From positions 430,346 through 494,345 of the forward strand of contig JARUPY010000186.1 in NCBI GenBank assembly GCA_029817715.1: 64,000 nucleotides of DNA. Direction: 5' to 3'. A program made the translations under genes and the position numbers. The notes under the pieces are model-generated. The model made no database searches. It was not told the origin of the DNA and saw only the letters and a program-made list of their open reading frames with translations. Of the stretch, positions 22,500 to 32,606 are shown piece after piece. The DNA comes from Melastoma dodecandrum. Taxonomy: Eukaryota; Streptophyta; Magnoliopsida; Myrtales; Melastomataceae. Each line of letters starts with the position of its first letter. Position 1 is the first letter of the stretch.

Positions 22500-23100
22500 T
22501 ACAAGTGATAGCAACTAAAAGCAGACCCGTAGGGTTCTGTACAATAGAGGCTTGAGTGGCAGAACACAGACCAGAAGGTTCTGTGCCGTAGAGACTCGTT
22601 ATGTAGCACAAACCCGAAGGTTCTGTACTATAGTAACTTAGGCTCAATACAGACCAGAAGCTTCTGTATCGTAGAGGGTAAGGCACAACACAGACCAGAG
22701 GGTTCTGTGTCGAAGAAGCTTAGGCACAACACAGAGGGTTCTGTGTCGAAGAAGGTAGGCACAACACAGAGGGTTCTGTGTCGAAGAAGGTAGCACAGAC
22801 CGTAAGGTTCTGTACCGAGTATGTCAATCCACAACAGAAGGTTCTGTATAGGAAAATGACTTAGTTGAGAAGCACAGATCTAAAAGATTCTGTACCAAGG
22901 GTAGTCGACCTTCTACTGAACAGACCGTGAGGTTCTGTAGTAAAAGTGACAAGTAAAATGTATGCACAGACCCGTAGGGTTCTGTACTACAGAGAGTTGT
23001 ACAGACCGTAAGGTTCTGCACTAAAGTAGATTCAGACCTGAAGGTTCTGCTCTACAGGAGGTTATACAGATCCGAAGATTCTGCACAACAGAAGGTTGCA
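22500..23100. repeat. Degenerate ~35-45-bp repeats in element B LTR (cagacc..aaggttctgt)
   Basis: About fifteen head-to-tail variants of CACAGACCNNAAGGTTCTGT, spaced by CGAAGAAGGTAGG-type linkers. Each unit can fold on itself because CAGA and TCTG flank the core. The matching array in the other LTR is 32,885-33,470. Unit sequence near 22,700-22,790 differs between the LTRs. Confidence 0.85.
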
Positions 23101-23214
23101 CGCGTTAACGTGACTAACAAGGTAGCAAGTGCGCAATCCCTCAAGGATAACGACTTCGTGGCGTACCCCACGCGAGTACGTAGCGAACCCTACGCAGGTA
23201 GACAACGTTCCCTT

Positions 23215-23460
23215 TGTCTTAGGGTGGACAACGTATCCTTTGTCCTAGGATGAACAGCGTGCCCTCTGTTCTGGGGTGACAGCCTTCCTCCTGTCCTGAG
23301 GTGACAGCCTTCCTCCTGTCCTGAGGTTGAACAGCGTTCCCTCTGTTCTGGGGTGACAGCCTTCCTCCTGTCCTGAGGTGACAACCTTCCTCTTGTCCTG
23401 AGGTGACAACGTTCCCCTTGTCCTGAGGTGACAACGTTCCCCTTGTCCTGAGGTTCCTGC
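23215..23460. repeat. ~26-bp tandem repeats in element B LTR (ggtgacaacgttccccttgtcctga)
   Basis: Nine or ten units of GGTGACAACGTTCCCCTTGT plus CCTGA, or its close variant with AGCCTTCCTCC, stand head to tail. The counterpart in the other LTR is 33,585-33,830. The repeats stay open in several frames on the minus strand, which creates spurious protein frames. Confidence 0.9.
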
Positions 23461-23789
23461 ACACAGAGCTCTACACAACAGAAGCTGGTTAGTCCCTCAC
23501 CTTCTGTGCTCCCGAGGTTCAGCCCTTCTCTCCGGCCCGCTGCACGTTGCCCACGTACACAACGCTTCCAACAACGTATCCTGCAGCTTCCAACCGAGTC
23601 CCTCGAGCCCCCGAGTCACTCTCCCAAAAGGCTTCACCAACGATGCAACTTCCACCGGTAGTGCTCCTCGTGTGACTAACTCGAACGAATGAAAGAACTA
23701 AAGCAAGCTCAAGCACACGCTCTCTCTGATCAAAATGGGATGGGAGAAAAGAATTGTCTGTATCTGTGTGTATGGGAGAGAGAGCATGG

Positions 23790-23798
23790 CCTTTTATA
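23790..23798 (-). promoter_or_regulatory. LTR TATA box of element B (3' LTR copy)
   Basis: TATAAAAGG on the minus strand, in the orientation of the element's transcription, about 700 bases from the LTR start. The identical box in the 5' LTR is at 34,159-34,167. Confidence 0.6.
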
Positions 23799-24498
23799 CA
23801 CGAAGTCTAAGAAGAAAATATAAATGGGAAAAAATAAAAACGAAATCTGCAAAACAAGAAAATAAAAGTTAGTTTACAAAATAGAAAAAATGATATACAC
23901 GTGCATACATTCCGCAAGGAAGATAATCATATCAAAATAAAATAAGAATATGATAGTTTCCCTAAATAATGCAGCACAGAAGGTATCGCAGATGGTTCTG
24001 CTCGATAACCTTCTACAAATGAAAATAATCGAAGATTTATTTCCGTTAGGGTAATAATTTGTTCCATCCTGTTAAAGATACATAGGAGGACGCATCTAGA
24101 CAGGTGGTAGTGATAGGTTTGCAAATAACGGTCGTATAGTGGTCAATTAAGCTTACAGAAGCCTGTAGACCGTCTAGTAGTACCTTTCCATAAATAGAGA
24201 TCTTATTTCCTTCTATAAGAAATATTATCTCCAATATGATTATTTGGAAACCAAATCGTGGTAATTTGATCAGATAAATATCTTAATCAAATTAAGCATA
24301 TTTCGTAATTAAATAATTGAAAACTAATCATTTAATTACAAAAATAATTCTTACAAGAAGTCCTTAATAATAGAAGCTTCTGTAGAATAGAATGTTCGAC
24401 CTTCTGTAGTACAGAGGGTCAGGCTCATCATCAAAGCCAAGAATGTTCGACCTTCTGTGGTACAGAGGTCTGGCTCATCATCAAAACCTTTTCCAACA

Positions 24499-24960
24499 AT
24501 CTCCCCCTTTTTGATGATGACAAAACATTCATCGTTGAGGGAAATATGTTTGCAAGAACTCCCCCTAACTCCCCCTAAATAGATGAGAGTATGAGTCTCG
24601 CGTTTTTACAGTACCATAAGGTTCTGTATAACAGAGCATAGAAGCTTCTGTTATGAAGAAGGTTGTACAGAGCACAAAGGCTTCTGTGATTAATACAGAG
24701 CGTGGAGCTTCTGTATTTAACCCGACAAAAATGATGGTATTTCATTTCTGCACTCCCAGCAATAGTGACTTTAAAAAGATCACGAATCGCATTCCCTGCA
24801 GAAGGTTGCGATTATGAGCTGTATCAGTCTCATAGGCTTCTACACCGTAGACGGTATAGCCTTCTACGACCCATGTAGTTATAGAAAATCAAAGATTTTT
24901 CTATAACCAATACAGAGCAAGGTACTCCCCCTCAACACAATTTTCTCCCCCTTTTTGTCA
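24499..24960 (-). other. Multiple polypurine tracts of element B
   Basis: Directly inside the 3' LTR the minus strand reads AAAAAGGGGGAGAT (24,499-24,512). Further PPT-like tracts occur at 24,559-24,577 (two AGGGGGAGTT-type copies) and at 24,924-24,955 (two more). Several PPTs next to the 3' LTR are a known hallmark of Sireviruses. The PPT serves as primer for plus-strand DNA synthesis. Confidence 0.75.
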
Positions 24961-25260
24961 CATCAAAAAGAAGATGAATGTAGGTTGATAAAGAAGAGTA
25001 AATTTCTTGCAGAAGGTATGACATATCGTTCATAACCAACGTGCAGAAGGTAGTTTTAATTCTTGCAGAGGGTAGAGCAGAGAGTGCAAAACCGTCATGC
25101 AGAATATAGCGCAGAAGGTTTGACAGAAAGTTCAAATACCATTCATGCAAAGAAAATGTGTCCAACAAATTGGCACTTATTACAATCTAGAAGACCACAG
25201 AAATCAGTTTTTGGTCTAGCTAGAAATGCATAAAAGAAAAAGAAACAGCAACTAAGGAGA

Positions 25261-27059
25261 TCACTCCTCAGACTCAGCAGAATCCTTTTCCAGAAGTTTG
25301 CGCAGAAGCTTGTCCTGGCGTTCCACTAAGCGAAACAGGTCAGTGACCATTCGCTGAAGGACGCGGATGTCTTCCCCAAGATTGAGGAGAGCAGTGTTAT
25401 CCACAGGGACTTGAGCTTCAGCAGATGATGAAGGACGTCTCCGACCAGCAGGCTTAGCAGCAGAGGGTCGAGCAGAAGATGCTTCAGCATTCTTCTTGGC
25501 CTCTAGAAGCTTATCCTCATCATCACGCGCAGAATCCTGTGACTTCCCTTTCAGGGTCCAGGTAGAGCCCTTCCTCACATAATGCATGCTGGCTATAATT
25601 TGTTGTCCAAAAGTGCCAACTTTCCACTTTTCTTGAAAAGTAGAAGCATCAGTAGAGACACGAGCTAATTTCAGAAGGCCGGCGATTACCTGGCCATAAG
25701 GGAGAGCTTTCCCAGCCGTATTGCAGCATCTTTTCATGTGGGAGAACACCAGCAAACCAAGATTAAAGGGAATGCCCTTCAGGATATGAGCCATCAACGT
25801 CGCATCATTGGAGGTGATGGTGTCGATGCTCCCAGTTCTTGGCAGAAGGCAGAACAGAACCACGCGATGCAGAATGCGGGTTTTGAGATCCAACTTGGTG
25901 GACTCAAGGTATTTGGTCGCTTGGACCTTCTGTCCCAGAATGATGCTATAGGATTCTTCTTTTCCCATGTCCATCAAAGGATCAAATTCCTCACAGCAGA
26001 ACAATTGATTCACATCATGGGCAGAGAATACCAGTGTGACCCCTTCAATGACTGTCTTTACAAACTTGGCATGCGGGCCCTGTTCATGGAACGTGATGTT
26101 CGCATAGAACTCTCTCAAACGAGAGACAGGCAGCTCTGCATAGGTCTCACAGAAGGTTCTCAAACCAATTCTATCCAGCAGAGGGGCAATATCAAGTCCA
26201 TTAGCCGCAAACCAGTTAAAATCGATCTGCTTAAAGGTGGCAATCTGCCTACCCGCAGCATCACATTTAGACAGTTTATCATCGGCCAAAACAATTTCAA
26301 TCTCCTTCTTAGAGACAAGAGGATTTACCGGAAAGATATACGAATCCAGGTCCTCTGCGAAGGTGTCCTCAGGAACAAGTTTCTCTGGGGACTTGGTCTT
26401 TTTGGCAGCCATATCAATGATAGAGGTGCTGACCGTCTCGGGCTCTTTCCGTTTCAGCCTGGTCCTAGAGGAAATTCCTCCGGGTTTCATGGCATCATGG
26501 AGAAGCTTTTTGGTAGGAGTGGCCGCAGGCTTCTGCGAAACCTTCTGAAGCTCAGAAGCTACTCCTTTCAGCTTGAGATCAGGAGAGACAGTGACGACCG
26601 GAGTAGGAACTTCCGTGTCAGTCTCACCAGGCACATCATCAGCAGGGGGGATCTCCACCACCTCATCAGACGCGGCAATCTCAGCAGTAGGGGCAACAGG
26701 GAGTGTATCACTTGTCGCAGTAGAACCTTTGACAGAGGCCTTTGGAACAGAGCACTCAGGCACAGAAGGCTCAGAGACAGAGGGTTCCACCGTCATGACG
26801 ATCGGAGGTTCCTTCTGGGTTGTATCTTCCACGGAGACTTGGACTTTTGAGGGCCCTTCGTCTGTGGAGATGAGAGGCATGCCATCGAGAGTCTCAACGG
26901 CAGCAATGGTCTGGTCCTTCGCAGGAGAGATGGATTTCTCCGGCGAGGAAGGGGGTGGAGTCCTGGTCGCAGATGATGCAGGCTTCTCCGATCCAGAGGT
27001 GCGAGCCTTCTTTCTTCCGGCCTTAGCCTTTTCCTCAGGGATTTCACTTTGGGTGCCAT
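25261..27059 (-). CDS. Element B extra 3' ORF (plant transposon-associated protein)
   Basis: An open frame of 539 codons (26,880 to 25,261) lies between pol and the 3' LTR. In-frame coding continues upstream toward an ATG at 27,057-27,059 (MAPKVKS), but a one-base shift near 27,038 separates the first codons from the rest. The N-terminal third is Ser/Thr/Pro/Glu-rich. The middle (IDFNWFAANG, LREFYANITFH, GVTLVFSAHDVNQLF) resembles the domain annotated as 'putative plant transposon protein' in many plant elements. The end has a basic Arg/Ser/Ala linker and a leucine-heptad segment (LQRMVTDLFRLVERQDKLL) likely to form a coiled coil. Element A carries a homologue in the same place. I see no transmembrane segment or signal peptide, so I do not call it envelope-like. 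Its role is unknown. Confidence 0.75.
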
Positions 27060-27850
27060 GGACACAGAGAAATCGAAAGTTTTGAGATTAGGGCAAGAAC
27101 AGGGAAGTTTCAGAGTTGAAGATGAAGTGTGAAGAAGGAGAGTCACGGTTAATGATTTTAACCTGCCTCCGAATGCCTTCTTTTTGGGAAGAAAATATTC
27201 TCCCGCCCAAAATACTCATGATTTTGATTTTTCAAGATGAAAAAACTGTCATTTCATGAATGACATGCATCAGAATATATGGGGAATATTTGTTTCCTTA
27301 TTATAATAGGAAATCTGACGGTTCTGCAACGCAGAAGGTGGTTTCATAACCTTCTGTTGCAAGCTTCTTCAGTGTAGAAGAGCCAAATATTATGGATATT
27401 ATATCCAAAATATATTATTAGGATTATTAATTTCCTAATAGAAACGATATTGATCAGAACAAATATTTTATTTGACTCTGATTATATCTAAATATTTTAT
27501 TGGATGATAATTGATATCTCCAGACGTAAACTTCCAATTAATTGGAAATTACCAAAGTTAGATTTAAGGTATACATATCGTTATACCTTCTATAAGATAG
27601 ATGGTGAAATTCAAGCTTCTATTGTATAGAAGGCTAAAAATTCTACCTTCTATAGTGAAGAGTACAAGCATGTACCTTCTGTAGAGTAGAAACAGAAGAT
27701 TATACCTTCTGTAATGAAGTGCACAAATAAATGTACCTTCTATATGACAGAGTGTAGATAATTCTACCTTCTATGATGAAGTGTACGAAAGTGTACCTTC
27801 TGTAGTAAGTTTTTCAAGTACTTACTTAACTTATTGTCTTCTGAAAGACA
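27060..27850. other. Element B non-coding spacer with accttctgt motifs
   Basis: Between the extra ORF and pol there is AT-rich sequence with many dispersed ACCTTCTGT/ACAGAAGGT motifs, densest from 27,590 to 27,810, often as facing pairs. No gene is seen. Confidence 0.6.
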
Positions 27851-30800
27851 TTAAAGAGGATGGCAGATTCCTAATTCACTTCTGAAAAAGAAAAATTTTT
27901 CTTTGTCCAGAGGTTTAGTAAAGATATCAGCCAATTGGTGTTCAGTGTTAATGTATTCCACACTAACAGAACCCTGTTGTACATTATCTCTCAGAAAGTG
28001 ATGTCTGAGTTCGATATGCTTCGATCGAGAGTGATATACTGGATTCTTAGCTAGGCTAATAGCACTAGTATTATCACATTTGATCGGAATTTTTGTAAAT
28101 GAGAGACCGTAGTCCTCAAGTTGTTGTTTCATCCACAAGAGTTGCGCACAGCAGCTTGCTGCCGCAATATATTCAGCTTCTGCAGTGGAGAGGGCAACAG
28201 AAGTCTGCTTCTTGGAAAACCATGAGATCAACATGTTTCCCATGAGCTGACAAGTACCACTTGTACTTTTTCTGTCTACCTTACTTCCTGCGAAGTCTGC
28301 ATCAGAATATCCAATGAGATCAAAATTTGATTTCTTTGAATACCAGATGCCTAGGTTCACAGAACCCTATAGACATCTAAAGATTCTCTTGACCGCAGTC
28401 ATGTGAGATTCTTTAGGTGCTGATTGAAATCTAGCACAGAGGCACACACTATATAGTATGTCAGGTCTAGAAGCTGTAAGGTACAGAAGAGAACCTATCA
28501 TGCTTCTGTAGAGCTTACTATCCACTTCTTTACCGATTTCGTCTTTGTCCAATTGAGTATTTGTACCCATTGGAGTAGACAAAGGTTTCGTGCCTTCTAG
28601 GCCGAATTTCTTCAGAAGCTGCTTAGTGTACTTTTCTTGATGTAAGAATGTACCTTCTGCAGATTGCTGAATTTGTAAACCAAGGAAGAACGTAAGTTCT
28701 CCCATCATGCTCATCTCAAACTCACTTGTCATGAGCTTGGAGAATTCATCACAGAGCGTTTCATCAGTTGATCCAAAGATAATGTCATCGACATAGATCT
28801 GGACAACAATGAGATGATTGCTTCTGTGTTTGAGAAAGAGAGTAGTATCTACTCTTCCTCTATTGTAGCCCTTTTCGACAAGGAAGGAGCTAAGTTTCTC
28901 ATACCATGCTCTAGGAGCCTGTTTAAGGCCATATAGAGCTTTGGAGAGTTTATAGACGTATTCTCTGTGTTGCAGATCCTCGAAACCAGGAGGTTGACTT
29001 ATGTAGACCTCTTCCTTAATTTCTCCATTGAGGAATGCACTTTTTACGTCCATTTGATACAACTTAAAGTTGTTAAAGCAAGCATAGGCTAATAACATTC
29101 GTATTGCCTCTAGACGAGCTACAGGAGCAAACGTCTCATCAAAGTCGATACCCTCTTGTTGAGAGTATCCTTTTGCAACGAGCCGAGCCTTGTTCCTCAC
29201 AACAATGCCTGACTCATTTAGTTTGTTCCTGAAAACCCATTTAGTCCCAATGATGGAACGGTTACCAGGTTTAGGAACAAGTGACCACACTTTGCTCCGT
29301 TCAAATTGTTCAAGCTCCTCTTGCATAGCAAGTATCCAATCTGGATCGTTGAGAGCTTCATCAATATTCTCTGGCTCTTTCTGTGATAGAAAAGCCGAGT
29401 GTTCATAGAAGGCATTTACAGAACGTCTTGTCTGTATGCCTCTGTTAAGGTCTCCTATGACTTGGTCTATAGGATGTCGTCTTTGATAAAGAGCAGGTGC
29501 TCTAATATCGCTTTGTTGATTATTCTGACAATGTTCTTCAGAATGATCATTTGTTTGTTCAAGATCATTTTTAGATTCATGAACAGAGGGTTCACCCTTC
29601 TCTTTCGTAGAGGGTGGAGATTCTACAGCATCTTCTGTAGGTTCTAGAGATATAATATCTCTTGTATTGATAGTAGGTAGGTCATTAATTTTTACATTAA
29701 TAGACTCCTCTATAGAAGAAGTTCTTTTGTTTAGAACTCTGTAAGCTTTGCTAGACAGAGAGTATCCAAGAAAGATGCCCTCATCTGTCTTAGCTTCGAA
29801 CTTTCCTAGATTGTCCTTAGAAGGTCTCAAGATGAAACATGGACTTCCAAAGGAGTGGAAATAGGAGATGTTCGGTTTTCTCCCCCTGTATAGTTGATAG
29901 GGAGTTTTCTCAAGTATGGGTCTAAGTAGAACCCTGTTTGATATGTAGCAGGCTGTATTAACAGCTTCTGCCCATAGGTTCTGTGGAGCAGAGCTCTCAC
30001 ATATCATGGTTCTAGCCATGTCTATTAGAGTTCTATTTTTCCGTTCTGCTACTCCATTCTGTTGAGGAGTATAAGGAGCAGAAAAATTGTGATCGATACC
30101 ATGATCGTCACAGAAAGTAGCGAAGTCATGGTTTTCAAACTCAGTACCATGATCCGTTCTTATAGCTTTTACAGAAGAACCAGTTTCATTCTGTAATTTC
30201 TTAGCTAGCTTAATGAAAGTTTCAAAAGCATCGCTTTTGTGAGTTAGAAATTTAGAGTAGTCATCGACCACAACTAGACAGTACCTTCTACCGCCGACAC
30301 TCTGAACTCTAGTAGGTCCGAATAGATCCATATGTAGAAGTTCAAGAGGTTGAGAAGTAGAGACTTCATTCTTAGATTTGAATGAAGACTTAGTTTGTTT
30401 TCCAAGAGAACATGCTTCACAGAAGCTGTCATGCTCGAAACGGATATTGGGTAATCCCTTAACCAAATCCTTTTTCACAAGCTTGGATAACAATTTGAAG
30501 TTGGAGTGTCCCAACCTTCTATGCCATAGTAGGCTTTCATCTTTGACTGTCAGAAGGCAGTTTTCTGTAGTACAGAAGCTATTCTGAGTCAAGGTATAGA
30601 TATTCCTCTTACGAGTCCCAATGAAGCGAACTTCATTGTTCAGGCTTCCGGAACACTTGTCTTGATCAAAAGTTATTTTATAACCTTTGTCACAAAGCTG
30701 GCTAATGCTCAGCAAATTATGTTTGAGTTCTGTAACCAACAGAACCTCATCGATGACCATGGAGTCAGAACTTCCAATGGTACCTTTGCCAATGACAAAG

Positions 30801-31954
30801 CCTTTGCTATTGTCACCGAATTTAACCGACCCTCCACATTGTAGAGTCAGTTGAGAGAATTTGGATGGGTCTCCGGTCATGTGCCTGGAGCATCCACTAT
30901 CCAAATACCATTCACTTTCAACAGTTTCTGTTTGAAAGCAGGTATTAAGTTCATTTTGAGTTTCTGTGTGAGTTGTGAGGCACATTTGTGCTTCCTCATC
31001 ATCAGAATCATCAAGTTCTGCCCAAGAAGCTATTGCTTTCTTGAACTTGTGTTTAGGAGAAGGTTTCTCCTTTTCTTTAAGTAAAGGACATTCTATACTG
31101 TAATGCCCTTTCTTTTTGCATTTATAACATGTGACCGATTTTGGGTCCATGTGATTTTGGCTTTTCTTATTAAAGCGCTTTTTGGAGGCGAACCGCAAAA
31201 GGCGTTTAGCTATCATTGCGAGTTCATCATCCGAATCAGCTTCTGCTTCATCATCTGAACCTTCTGTAGGTTCTTCTGATGCTCTGAAAGCTACAGGTGC
31301 TCTCTTTATATCAGGTTGAGAGGATCTTTCCATCTCATACGAGATTAAGGAGCTCATCAACTGATCTAGTCGAAGAGTAGAGAGGTCTTTAGCTTCCTCT
31401 ATAGCCGTTTTCTTGGCTTCCCAAGATTTGGGTAGAGTACGCAGAACCTTTCGAACTAGCTCAGAGTTTTGATAGGTTTTGCCCAAATGAGTTAGGGCAT
31501 CGACTAGGAGGTTGAGTCTCTGGAACATTTGTTCTACAGATTCATCAGCCTTCATAGTAAAATTTTCATATTGGTGAATTAAGAAATTCACCTTAGTTTC
31601 TCTTATCTGGTCTGTCCCAATATACATGGTGACAAGTTTATCCCAGATTTCCTTGCCCGAAGTGCAAGTTGAAACTTTGACGAATTCACTTTCTGACATA
31701 GCATTGAACATCAAATACTTTGCCGTTTTAGTGAGTCGTCTGATCTTAAGGTATTCCCGTGTAGGATGACCTTCTCGATCAAATTGTTGGTTCTCTGGTA
31801 TAGAAGGGGGACCATCTTCTATATAAGACCATAAGTCTTCGTCAATAGCATCAACAAATGCGCTCATACGAATTTTCCAATAGGAAAAATTCTTACCATC
31901 GAAAATGGGAGGATTCCCAACATGTGGTTTAGGCACATTATAGTTTTCAGCCAT
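27851..31954 (-). pseudogene. Element B gag-pol polyprotein, one in-frame stop
   Basis: A single frame from ATG 31,954 to 27,851, interrupted by one TAG at 28,367-28,369. Order of domains: gag with UBN2-type core (residues about 1-230); zinc knuckle C276-C279-H284-C289; aspartic protease DSG near 352; GAG-pre-integrase HHCC (H478, H483, C512, C515); integrase with D543, D601 and E637; reverse transcriptase with YVDDIIFGS; and RNase H with STAEAEY. Relative to element A, the integrase lacks five codons between DDYSKF and LTHKSDAF (near 30,248), so the first two catalytic Asp are 58 rather than 63 residues apart. The TAG replaces a codon between RT and RNase H. Gag is shorter than in element A, lacking its coiled coil and second knuckle. 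These breaks suggest a non-autonomous copy. Confidence 0.92.
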
Positions 31955-32589
31955 GTGTTCGATTCGTATAGAGTATTATGCTTCTATAGAATAGAACGTT
32001 GACGAATAGAACCTCAACAAAGAAGCAAGCTTCTGTTGGGTAGAAGTCAGTCGTCAAGTTAACAAACAGGCCTCTGTTAAACAGAGCACGAGTGTCAATA
32101 TGACAGAACTGAGAATTTACTTTCAGGTGGCAGTTGTTGAATTCTCGCAGAGCAGCAAGCTTCTGCAGAACAGAAACAAAATGCCAAATGTGATATTTAC
32201 AGAAAGTATGCTTCTGTAGAATGTACCGTATGCTTCTACAAAGTAGAGCAACAAATCGTTTCTCACAGAACAAGGTGCTTCTGTGGAACAGAGGTTAAAT
32301 TCTGATAGAGCGTAAGCTTCTACAGAATAGAACCAAGTAGATTTTCACAGAGCTTAAAGCTTCTGTGTAATAGCGAGTTGATTCTGATAGAGCGTAGGCT
32401 TCTACAGAATAGACCCAAGTAGATTTTCATAGAGCTTAAAGCTTCTGTGCAGTAGCGGGTTGATTCTGATAGAGCGTAGGCTTCTACAGAATAGCAACAG
32501 TCACAGAGCTAAGAGCTTCTGTGGAGAAGAGTGTGTAGCTGGAAAGAGCTTTTCAAGGATCTACAACAAGCTGTTAAGCCTCTGTTGAA
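31955..32589. other. Element B leader with agcttctgt palindromic repeats
   Basis: The untranslated leader between primer site and gag start carries repeated CACAGAGCTTAAAGCTTCTG and GATAGAGCGTAGGCTTCTAC units (for example near 32,310, 32,345, 32,390, 32,430 and 32,470), each with a short inverted repeat. No coding content is seen. Confidence 0.65.
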
Positions 32590-32604
32590 CCCGCTCTGAT
32601 ACCA
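32590..32604 (-). other. Element B primer binding site (tRNA-iMet type)
   Basis: The minus strand reads TGGTATCAGAGCGGG two bases inside the 5' LTR, the usual Copia primer site complementary to the 3' end of initiator tRNA-Met. Confidence 0.9.
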
Positions 32605-32606
32605 AT

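Larger units (their letters stand above)
22237..24498 (-). repeat. Element B 3' LTR
   Basis: 2,262 bases, TGTTAC at the left and CCAACA at the right on the plus strand. It aligns with the LTR at 32,607-34,867 throughout, with scattered substitutions and small indels in the internal repeat array (about 22,370 and 22,700-22,790). It contains a TATA box at 23,790-23,798 on the minus strand. Confidence 0.93.

Noticed and set aside
23190..23478. Three overlapping minus-strand frames with repeats such as SPQDRRKAVTP
   Set aside because: Direct translation of the ~26-bp LTR tandem repeat in three frames; no coding signal beyond the repeat.
25738..26850. 370-codon plus-strand open frame opposite the extra ORF of element B
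   Set aside because: It is antisense to a homologue-supported ORF, its translation is Arg/Gly/His-rich without domains, and element A shows no matching antisense frame.
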